A stretch of DNA of 9,932 nt from assembly GCA_037131655.1 (NCBI GenBank), contig JBAXQP010000080.1:1-9932 (forward strand), read 5' to 3'. Position 1 is the stretch's first letter. Every line of letters begins with the position of its first letter. Positions 1 through 6,268 of the stretch are shown one piece after another. Under the pieces are notes generated by a model. The model ran no database searches and had not been told where the DNA came from. It saw nothing but the letters and a program-made list of their open reading frames with translations. The position numbers were made by a program, and so were the translations under genes. The stretch is from a bacterium (lineage in GTDB: Bacteria; Armatimonadota; Fimbriimonadia; Fimbriimonadales; JBAXQP01).

Positions 1-41
1 TCACCCCTCAAAGCTGCCAAAAATGCCTGTTTCTTAGTCAT
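1..41 (-). CDS. Start of a probable uroporphyrinogen decarboxylase-like (URO-D/MtaA family) protein, cut by the window edge
   Basis: Only the first 13 codons are visible, reading MTKKQAFLAALRG from an ATG at 41-39. An AAAGGA ribosome binding site lies about 9 nt upstream. A start of the form 'M-T-x-(K/R)-x-x-F/V-L-A-A-L-x-G' is typical of the URO-D superfamily. That superfamily includes heme-pathway HemE and many cobalamin- or methyl-transfer-associated paralogues. The family call rests on this short N-terminal pattern alone, so it is tentative. The gene follows the sulfatase on the same strand with an 82-nt gap and may share its transcript or have its own promoter. The rest of the protein lies outside the window. 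Confidence 0.45.
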   Translation of the reverse strand, partial: MTKKQAFLAALRG

Positions 42-123
42 TTATCGAATATCCTTTCTAGTATCTGCCTCTATCACTGCTGAGCTAACGGCAGATTTTG
101 AAGCTATAGTATACACCAGCAAG

Positions 124-1572
124 CTACTTGCCTCTGTATTGACGGTTAAAATTAAAATAAGGCTCATAACCAACTGGACTAGGCCACCCATCACAATAGC
201 TGCAATCCGTTGGGAATTCGCTCTCGATCATGCCGCTACGCATCCATTTCATAAGCGCCGGATGGGTACCTCGGCGTTCCATCTCATTCAGGGCGGCCGC
301 ATGCAGTCGCCGAACGACATCTTGATTCTCCGCTGCCACTTCTTTGAGAGTACCCAAACGCCATAGACGGCAGTTCTCCGGCTTGGCCGCTGCCTCAAGA
401 CACCACTCATGGTCAAACAGAGTGAAAACGGGTCCGGGACCATCTTTTTGCCAACCATCCATCGAAGTGCTCGAGATCGCAATCGGCCGCGGCGGATTTA
501 CCGCGCCTTTTGCGATCGCCAATAGATCATGGGAATCCAACTCCTGTGGCGTCTCTAGCCCGGCAAGGCTCATGACCGTGGCGAAAACGTCCTGCGGTTG
601 AATCATGGCATCGCATCGCCCGGAACCGGCGCCGGGCGCATAGACGAAGAACGGCACATGCCCTTCCGCCTCGCGCACCGGCCAGTTCTTACCGAAGCTG
701 CCCATTTCGCCTACTTGTGTACCATGGTCAGAAGTGAAGATGAGAGCCGTATTCTTCGCCAGGCCAGTCGATTCAAAGGTGTCCAGAAACTTGCCAAGCC
801 AATGATCCATCCAGGTTACTTTTGCCGCATAAAGATTCTTGAGGCGTTCAGACAGGACTTCAGGTATAAATCCCTCCATCGCATAAATCCGCGGGTCAAT
901 ACGGCCATCATAACCTGGAGTCTTGTCGTACATCTTTACGAACTCAGGCGGCGTATCCCATGGCTCATGGGGATCAAACGAATCAACCCATAAGAAGAAC
1001 TTGTCCCGTGTCTGATTGCTCTTGAGGAAATCGCTCCCTCTCAGAAATACTTGGGCCGCGTTCCAGTCTTCGTAGACTTTGCGCTTGCGGTTAGTGCGGA
1101 TATAGGCATTGATGGGCCTGTTCATCATTCTCTCAGCATCAACAAAATCCAACTGCGGGTCTTTCGTCCACCCGTCCAGCATATACCCCCCGTCATCCAT
1201 CCACCGCCTGTCAACTTCCGCCCCGCGTACGAATTCCCACCCATGAAAAGGCCAGTCAAAGTTATGGCCGCCGTTGACCAGATGGGGGGTGTCGTGGATG
1301 AGTTGGGTGCAATAGCCATGCTCGGCAAGCGCCCGAGGTAAGGTCGGCACATCAAAAGGAAGTGGACCCCAGACGTTGAATGGACTGCCGTATCGGCCAG
1401 TGATGACGTCTTTCCGATGAGGAATTGTCGGAAAGCTAGCAGTATAGGCACGATCAAATACCCATGATTTAGCCGCCAACCGATCCATATTGGGTGTGAT
1501 GATCCAGTCATTGCCATTTGCGCCTACAAAATCATAACGCAATGTATCCGCGATAATCAGAATAATATTCAT
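124..1572 (-). CDS. Sulfatase-family hydrolase (alkaline phosphatase superfamily) with Thr at the nucleophile position
   Basis: This 482-aa protein has the sulfatase fold signatures in order. An N-terminal metal-binding strand reads IILIIADTLRYD (D9, D14), followed by ITPNMDRLA at 25-33. The nucleophile segment is SFPTIPHRKDVITGR at 46-60, and a C-terminal metal motif TSDHG lies at 280-284, then a Lys at 295. Classical sulfatases have C/S-x-P-x-R, with Cys or Ser converted to formylglycine. Here the aligned residues are T49-I-P-H-R53, so formylglycine cannot form. Thr is the nucleophile in some relatives, such as nucleotide pyrophosphatases/phosphodiesterases. The substrate may therefore be a phospho- or sulfo-ester and is not determined. 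No signal peptide is visible, so the protein is probably cytoplasmic. A CxxC pair lies near the C terminus (C457, C460). The ATG start is supported by GAGGTG 8 nt upstream. Confidence 0.85.
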   Translation of the reverse strand: MNIILIIADTLRYDFVGANGNDWIITPNMDRLAAKSWVFDRAYTASFPTIPHRKDVITGRYGSPFNVWGPLPFDVPTLPRALAEHGYCTQLIHDTPHLVNGGHNFDWPFHGWEFVRGAEVDRRWMDDGGYMLDGWTKDPQLDFVDAERMMNRPINAYIRTNRKRKVYEDWNAAQVFLRGSDFLKSNQTRDKFFLWVDSFDPHEPWDTPPEFVKMYDKTPGYDGRIDPRIYAMEGFIPEVLSERLKNLYAAKVTWMDHWLGKFLDTFESTGLAKNTALIFTSDHGTQVGEMGSFGKNWPVREAEGHVPFFVYAPGAGSGRCDAMIQPQDVFATVMSLAGLETPQELDSHDLLAIAKGAVNPPRPIAISSTSMDGWQKDGPGPVFTLFDHEWCLEAAAKPENCRLWRLGTLKEVAAENQDVVRRLHAAALNEMERRGTHPALMKWMRSGMIESEFPTDCSYCDGWPSPVGYEPYFNFNRQYRGK

Positions 1573-1599
1573 TCCAACCCCACCTCACCAGCTTCAGCG

Positions 1600-1605
1600 A
1601 TTATA
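1600..1605 (-). promoter_or_regulatory. Candidate -10 element for the sulfatase gene
   Basis: A perfect TATAAT on the minus strand lies about 28 nt upstream of the sulfatase ATG, in the 52-nt gap after the interrupted peptidase gene. No good -35 hexamer is present at 16-18 nt. The call rests on the hexamer and its position. Confidence 0.35.
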
Positions 1606-1624
1606 CCTCTAGCCTGACAATTAA

Positions 1625-2884
1625 CTACACCCTCAACCCCCTGCGTTCGTTGTCAGTGGATTGGACTTCTTCTTGCACTAAAATCGACCATGCGCCTATC
1701 TTTAAAGCCTGTTCGAGCTTCTCAAACGCACGCTTGGGATTGCCGCACCTTGTCCAAGCACGTGCTGATTTAACAATAAGCTGGGCTAGTTTCTCTAAAT
1801 TGCGCTGTTCATCTTCTGTGTAATTCTGAATCGATGCGACAATTATCCCCTCGGCGATAATTCGGTCAAAGTCTAGGCCAACACTTTCAGCGAATTCTCG
1901 CTCCTCCAGTTCTGATACAACAGCTTGGGATTCATCCGCTCTCTGCTTATAAATCGCAAGGAACCAACTCGAAGCAAAAAGAGCGATGCCGAATAATAAA
2001 ACCCAAAACGTTTGTGTTGTCCCCTCTTTTATCCACCACTCACTTGCACGACTTCGAAGCAAATTATAGTCATCGCTACCTATGCTATCCTTTAACGCAA
2101 CTTCGACTGATTGCTTCTCAACCGCATTTTCAATAAACTTATCAACCCTATCCCTACCGATTGTCGCTTCAAGATAACGAAAAACCGTTCGGTATTCCTG
2201 ATAATCTTTTGGCGACCATGAGGTTCGAACTGAATTGTAACCTGTTTGAAAAATATATGCGTCTTTGCTATCAGAAAGCCAGAGCGCAACCCCTTAATGA
2301 AACCATTTTGGAAGCTTATCGGCATTTAATCCCAACGATGAGGTGATATATGCGTGAGCCAGTTCATGCGAAATCGTATCCTGCAACTCGGTCTCGGACT
2401 TTTCAGCCTTTTCAATAGCAACAAAACGGCATCCCCAAGTAACCCCTCCGACATTCTCGCCAAAAAGTGAACGCACCAGCCGAGGCATACCATCACGATA
2501 AGGGTAGATACGGACAATTGCCCCTCCCGAAGGTGTCTTGAGATGGATTTCATCCCGCAATCGCCTTATTGCCTTATTATCCGATTGTGCAAAATTCACG
2601 ATATAATAACGTTCGCCCGGCACTGTCTCGTTCGAAGTAAAAGCGATTACTTTAGGAAGAAACTTCAAATAGGCTCGATTTTCTTCTGATCGCAAAAGAG
2701 TTGGGCGCTGCTCGAGCATCGTAAGTTGCGCGCGAGCACTCGCATTAACTGTTGCCATATCTAGATTGGTTGAAATCGGATAATTGAAGATGTCTTCAGA
2801 ATCGGCAAATGAACACATACATGTTAGCAATAATGCCAACATGCATATCATCCGAATTATCCATCCTAATCTAACAATCATCAT
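1625..2884 (-). pseudogene. MA-type zinc metallopeptidase, membrane-anchored, interrupted by an in-frame TAA at the third zinc-ligand position
   Basis: One reading frame runs from about 2884 to a TAG at 1625, broken only by TAA at 2296-2294. The first part has a signal peptide (hydrophobic run, then SFA before DSEDIF). It ends with HELAH, followed by LPKWFH and the stop. Immediately after the stop the same frame continues GVALWLSD, runs on without further stops, and ends with one transmembrane helix (TFWVLLFGIALFASSWFLAIY) and a helical, TPR-like tail. Peptidase MA-like proteins read HExxH, about 20 residues, then P-x-W-x-x-E-G-x-A. The TAA replaces that Glu, as a single G-to-T change of GAA would. 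The ATG pair at 2884-2879 is chosen over an upstream TTG at 2899; the start is uncertain. The 3' half has no convincing start of its own (2062 is a TTG inside the frame). The gene is a recent nonsense pseudogene or contains a base error. Confidence 0.8.
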
Positions 2885-2966
2885 CTTCCAACCAATCAAT
2901 CCTATTCTACTTTTACCACAACCAAGACGTTCTCCAGGAATACCTCGAAAAGAAATTCAGAAAACG

Positions 2967-2996
2967 TTGAGCTTTCACAGTAAACTCCAGTATGAT
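2967..2996 (+). promoter_or_regulatory. Candidate sigma-70-type promoter of the SHOCT/cytochrome c operon
   Basis: A -35 TTGAGC (2967-2972) and a -10 TATGAT (2991-2996) are separated by 18 nt. The start of transcription would be near 3003, about 25 nt before the first ATG of the operon. The two hexamers match consensus at 4/6 and 5/6 positions. Confidence 0.5.
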
Positions 2997-2997
2997 A

Positions 2998-3016
2998 GCA
3001 TTCAAGCATTGAATGC
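2998..3016 (+). promoter_or_regulatory. Perfect 8-bp inverted repeat between -10 and ribosome binding site (candidate operator or 5' hairpin)
   Basis: GCATTCAA (2998-3005), a 3-nt spacer GCA and TTGAATGC (3009-3016) form a perfect palindromic element. It begins one base after the -10 hexamer and abuts the GAGG ribosome binding site at 3017-3020. Its position suits a repressor operator overlapping the transcription start. ATTCAA-N3-TTGAAT resembles half-sites bound by ArsR-type repressors; that link is inference. It could also form a small hairpin in the leader RNA. Confidence 0.45.
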
Positions 3017-3026
3017 GAGGTATTTA

Positions 3027-3278
3027 ATGATGATGGGACCATACGGTTGTCACTACGGTTTTGGGGGCATGGGATGGATTGTGATGCATTTCTTTTGGCT
3101 TCTCGTCCTCATCGGGTTTGGACTACTTTTGGTCTATTTTTCCCGCAAAAAGTCGGCACAAATGCATGGACCAGCTGAAACAGCGCTCGATATTTTAGAC
3201 AAACGCTATGCCAGGGGAGAAATCACACACGAGGAATATGAGCGCATCAAACAGAATATTTCCAATAAAGGAGAGTAA
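3027..3278 (+). CDS. Small SHOCT-domain membrane protein
   Basis: This 83-aa protein has a short Met/Gly/aromatic-rich N terminus with single Cys and His residues (MMMGPYGCHYGFGG). One transmembrane helix spans about residues 17-38, followed by a basic stretch SRKKS. The C-terminal SHOCT domain covers about 53-77 (ALDILDKRYARGEITHEEYERI). SHOCT (short C-terminal domain) segments are oligomerisation or interaction modules in many small membrane proteins; no enzymatic role is expected. The start is set by GAGG 6 nt upstream of the first of three consecutive ATGs; longer in-frame extensions upstream would run through the promoter. The stop lies 3 nt before the cytochrome ATG, so the two genes form an operon. 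Its specific function is unknown. Confidence 0.8.
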   Translation: MMMGPYGCHYGFGGMGWIVMHFFWLLVLIGFGLLLVYFSRKKSAQMHGPAETALDILDKRYARGEITHEEYERIKQNISNKGE

Positions 3279-3281
3279 ATC

Positions 3282-3773
3282 ATGTCCAACAGACGACTGA
3301 TTAGCATCTGCTTTCTAATTTTGATAGTCATCATTGCAGGTACCGTTACTTCATGCAAACGCGCTGATAATAAAAGCGCCGCACCCAGCAATCCGACAGT
3401 TCAAACAGTTCAGAGCAACAGCCAACGAATATACATCTCTGCGTTAGACAGCTCCGGCAATTCCATTCAATTTACCGATGGTACTGCATGGTTTAAGTCC
3501 AGCGGTGGGAGTTGTATCACTTGCCACGGCGCCAATGGCAAAGGGGGAATAAAAGTACCCGATACCCATGAAACCTCCCCACCAATAACCTATCACGCCC
3601 TATCAAAACAGTTCTCCCCTCCTTACAACGACGCCCTCGTGGAGCGAGCAATTACCAAAGGTTTGGATTCCGAAGATAAACCCCTCGACAAAGTCATGCC
3701 CCGATGGAAAATGTCGGATAAGGATTTAAATGATTTGATCGGATACTTGAAGACGCTGGATACATCACCCTAA
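3282..3773 (+). CDS. Monoheme c-type cytochrome, predicted lipoprotein
   Basis: This 163-aa protein begins with a basic, hydrophobic signal sequence ending in a lipobox VTSC, with C25 as the lipidation site. It should be exported and anchored to a membrane by lipid. After a low-complexity Ser/Asn/Thr/Gln linker comes a class I cytochrome c domain. The heme motif CITCH is at 78-82 and the segment KVMPRWKM at 137-144, where M139 is the likely distal heme ligand. The C-terminal helix ends DLIGYLKTL. The spacing fits a small electron-transfer cytochrome. AGGAG lies 9 nt before the ATG, inside the end of the SHOCT gene, which suggests coupled expression. The redox partner is not encoded nearby, so the pathway is unknown. 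It converges with the glycyl radical enzyme genes. Confidence 0.9.
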   Translation: MSNRRLISICFLILIVIIAGTVTSCKRADNKSAAPSNPTVQTVQSNSQRIYISALDSSGNSIQFTDGTAWFKSSGGSCITCHGANGKGGIKVPDTHETSPPITYHALSKQFSPPYNDALVERAITKGLDSEDKPLDKVMPRWKMSDKDLNDLIGYLKTLDTSP

Positions 3774-3800
3774 GCAGCTTATATCTAGAAGCACAGTAGC

Positions 3801-3822
3801 GCCAGCATTATGCCAGCACTAT
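3801..3822. repeat. Short tandem duplication, 2 x 11 bp
   Basis: GCCAGCATTAT (3801-3811) is followed directly by GCCAGCACTAT (3812-3822), with one mismatch. It borders the hairpin repeat that begins at 3825. It may be a local duplication; no function is apparent. Confidence 0.5.
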
Positions 3823-3824
3823 AG

Positions 3825-3860
3825 CGTCATTGCGAGGCAGTTTGTGCCGAAGCAACCTCC
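3825..3860. repeat. REP-like dispersed repeat with imperfect hairpin (GTCATTGCGAGG...GAAGCAACCTCC type)
   Basis: The segment begins CGTCATTGCGAGG and ends GAAGCAACCTCC. This resembles an intergenic repeat found in many unrelated bacterial genomes (CGTCATTGCGAGG ... CGAAGCAATCTCC). It folds as TTGC (3830-3833), GGCA (3836-3839), loop GTTTG, TGCC (3845-3848), GAA, GCAA (3852-3855), a hairpin with a small internal loop. It lies between convergent genes, a usual place for such elements. Assignment to the family is from memory of its consensus; only one copy is seen here. Confidence 0.6.
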
Positions 3861-3987
3861 TCCAAGACATTCCAGACAGATACCACGCCTTCGGTTCTGA
3901 ATGAAACTTTACAGATGTGCAGGGAACAGAGCCACCCAAATCCGCTTCTCTGAGTAGGCCTTTAGGCCAAATCGAAAGGCTCCGGAG

Positions 3988-4024
3988 ACCCCCTTGTATT
4001 CCCCCTTGGAAAAGGGGGAAATTT
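3988..4024. repeat. Dispersed G/C-run hairpin repeat (ACCCCCTTGTATTCCCCC...AAGGGGGAAATT type)
   Basis: A run of C precedes a perfect 9-bp hairpin: left arm TTCCCCCTT (3999-4007), loop GGAA, right arm AAGGGGGAA (4012-4020). The arrangement CCCCCTTGTATTCCCCCTT is a pattern found repeated in intergenic regions of various bacteria. It lies 21 nt downstream of the second glycyl radical enzyme gene. Neither side carries a T-tract, so a simple intrinsic terminator is unlikely, although the hairpin could protect the 3' end of that transcript. Confidence 0.55.
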
Positions 4025-4044
4025 GCTGTATCTACCTTCGCCTT

Positions 4045-6264
4045 TCACCCTTTATGCCGGTGCCTGTTGATGACATCGTCTTGGACATCTTCCGGAAGGC
4101 CTACGAAGCGGGCGGAGAAGCCGCCTACTCTTACGACCAAGTGTTTGTAGGCTTCGGGATTGGATTTAGCTTTGATTAGCTCTTCTACATCAGTTGCATT
4201 GCCCTGGAAAATTTGGCCGCCCATCTTCAGGAAGCTTTTAACAATAGCTCCGGTGACTTCGGGGGTGGCCCATTGAGGGTCGAGGTCCCACATACTGGAA
4301 GCGCCACCAGCAGCATTGGCGAGGTCGAGGGTTGTCATAGAACCTATTGCGGCAGTGATGCCTTCGGTCATTGAGGCATTCGCGGGGGTAATACCCTGGG
4401 AAATTGGCGTTCCTGCGAATTGGCCATCCGCAGTTGCGCTTAACTGATCACCAACCCATGGCGCCCACATGAAGGTGAAAATAACCATCTTTGCCCGCCC
4501 ACCGAAACGATTGCGATAGCCCATGTAAATATCCGTAAGAGTGTTCCAAAGACGCTTTGTCATCGCATCGGCTTCAGCATCCTGCTGGCCATACTTTGGC
4601 AGCGATCGCAGCTTTAAGCGCAGAGTTTCATAGCCTTCGAAATTAGCTTTTATTGCGGCCAACAGCTCTTCAGCCGTACAAAGTTTATCGTCATATACGG
4701 CTCGTTTTAGGGCATGAAGGGCATCGGCGGCATTGGCGATCCCCAAGGGATCGACACCATAGTGATGATAACGCGCTCCGCCATCCTGCTGGTCGCGGCC
4801 TCGTTCAAAACAGTCAGCTATCATACTCGATTGAAGGTAAGTAGGCCGATGTTCAGCCATTGTCTCGCTAAAAACATCCAATTGCCTGAAACGGAAAATT
4901 TGCTCACGTTCCAACTCATTAGCAAACGCTGTATAAAACTCCTCAAAATCAGCATAACCGGGCAACGTCTTGAGGTCAACCCCCTCAAGACGTTGCCCCA
5001 ACCGCATCGCTTCCCCGCCCGTTATCACAAGCTCCAGGGTCAAAGGTACGCTATGCGTGGCAGCAAAAAGAAGGTCACTGTTCATCCCCTGCGGCACAAT
5101 CTCCATACAGCCGCCGCAGGTGTACATCATCGAATCTTCCGATGTAAGTCCAACCTTCTGCAAAGCCGCAGTGATGATTGGGTCATTCAAAATCTGAGCA
5201 CGATTTCGCCCTTCGAGCAGATAACGCGCAGCAAGTTCAATATAATCCTGCGGTGGATCACTTGGCATTCGCATATAAACAGAAGGATGCGTCTGGTCGA
5301 GTTCAATAATCGATTCGACGAAAATATGCGATAACGGATTCACCGCTGATGTACCATCAGGATTACTGCCCCCCAAAACAATTGCCTCGACCCATCCGTC
5401 AAACCCCTGAATACGCTCCTCTAGCCGCATTAAAAGTTCATCGATAAGCTCGCGCGCCTCTTGTAGCGTACATCGGCCATCCTCCAAGTCCTTTTTAAGA
5501 TAAGGCCAGAGGAAGTAATCGACACGGCCAGGACCATTTCCACCAAAGGGGCATTCGCGCATTACTGCTAAATATTGAATGAGGAAAGCTTGAGTCGCTT
5601 CACGGAAGTTCCGCGCAGGATAAGCCGGTACTTGGCGGCAGATTTTGATAAGCTCTTCGAGACGGGGTTTATCATCCGCAGAAGCTTCGGCAAGGGCTTT
5701 TTCTAAAGCAACTACATGGCGCTCAGCCCATCGGAGAACCGATTCCCAGACGATTATAACCCCCTCATAAAACTCTTTTGCCGTTTGGTCTTTGGGGGTT
5801 TTTAACGCCTCACGATACTCATCGAGTAACCCAATGATGCCCTTTTGAAGTATCCAATCCCAGTGCCAGGTAACGTGCCCAGGACCAGCGCCACCGCCGA
5901 ATAGGTCAATCGTGCTCACATCAGCCGGACTGTTAAATCGGCGAGCGACTTCTTTATTTCCTTCAGCGCTCCAATCTGGACCTGCCGATTTGCCCTGACC
6001 GCCACCCAAGTGATAGACCATTCCCACTAAACGCTCTTCGGGAAAGAGATAAACTGGCAGCGCATCGAATCCACTGGCCAATGAACGGGCTTGACGCTCT
6101 CTTATAGTCAGATGAGCATACGCCTCATACGCATCGCCTTTAGCCGTACTGAAGATACCTTCGTCAGGAGGTTGATTGGCCCCTCGAATTCGAGAAGCGG
6201 CCACCATCCGCTCTATTCTTTCCGAAGGCCCTTCGGTCAGCCCGCGCTTAAGTGTTGTAATCAA
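4045..6264 (-). CDS. Glycyl radical enzyme, PFL/glycerol dehydratase family (second gene of tandem pair)
   Basis: This 739-aa protein is full length for the family. A pyruvate-formate-lyase-type barrel spans roughly 10-600. The C-terminal glycine radical domain carries RVGGFS at 712-717, with G715 as the expected radical site. The thiyl-radical Cys is C386 in GGCMEI; the paired E388 (Cys-x-Glu) marks it as a dehydratase, eliminase or decarboxylase type rather than true pyruvate formate-lyase, which has Cys-Cys. A further Cys, C383, lies three residues upstream. GPGHVTWHW (H130) matches the position of an active-site His region in glycerol dehydratase-type enzymes. It is cytoplasmic and needs a radical-SAM activase, which is not encoded here. 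It starts at TTG 4 nt after the upstream stop with only a weak AAGAGA site, suggesting translational coupling; ATG at 6207 is an alternative but cuts into the family-like N-terminal helix. The substrate is unknown. Confidence 0.9.
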   Translation of the reverse strand: MITTLKRGLTEGPSERIERMVAASRIRGANQPPDEGIFSTAKGDAYEAYAHLTIRERQARSLASGFDALPVYLFPEERLVGMVYHLGGGQGKSAGPDWSAEGNKEVARRFNSPADVSTIDLFGGGAGPGHVTWHWDWILQKGIIGLLDEYREALKTPKDQTAKEFYEGVIIVWESVLRWAERHVVALEKALAEASADDKPRLEELIKICRQVPAYPARNFREATQAFLIQYLAVMRECPFGGNGPGRVDYFLWPYLKKDLEDGRCTLQEARELIDELLMRLEERIQGFDGWVEAIVLGGSNPDGTSAVNPLSHIFVESIIELDQTHPSVYMRMPSDPPQDYIELAARYLLEGRNRAQILNDPIITAALQKVGLTSEDSMMYTCGGCMEIVPQGMNSDLLFAATHSVPLTLELVITGGEAMRLGQRLEGVDLKTLPGYADFEEFYTAFANELEREQIFRFRQLDVFSETMAEHRPTYLQSSMIADCFERGRDQQDGGARYHHYGVDPLGIANAADALHALKRAVYDDKLCTAEELLAAIKANFEGYETLRLKLRSLPKYGQQDAEADAMTKRLWNTLTDIYMGYRNRFGGRAKMVIFTFMWAPWVGDQLSATADGQFAGTPISQGITPANASMTEGITAAIGSMTTLDLANAAGGASSMWDLDPQWATPEVTGAIVKSFLKMGGQIFQGNATDVEELIKAKSNPEAYKHLVVRVGGFSARFVGLPEDVQDDVINRHRHKG

Positions 6265-6268
6265 CTAT

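Noticed and set aside
598..993. 131-codon plus-strand frame within the sulfatase gene
   Set aside because: It lies fully antisense to a well-supported gene and has no domain-like sequence; it is a coding shadow.
1625..2062. Separate 145-aa membrane protein gene
   Set aside because: Its first codon is a TTG inside a longer frame that is open up to the TAA at 2296-2294 and continues the peptidase sequence. It is the 3' part of the interrupted gene.
2092..2325. 77-codon minus-strand frame spanning the premature stop
   Set aside because: It is a shifted frame over the same DNA and loses the PKWF...GVALW match, so a frameshift explanation does not hold. The point nonsense change fits better.
2784..3026. 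Upstream extension of the SHOCT protein to 164 aa
   Set aside because: It would cross the promoter and overlap the start of the divergent peptidase gene. A good ribosome binding site marks the ATG at 3027.
3999..4020. Hairpin as intrinsic terminator of the glycyl radical enzyme operon
   Set aside because: The stem is strong but no T-tract follows on either strand, and the surrounding pattern fits a dispersed repeat better.
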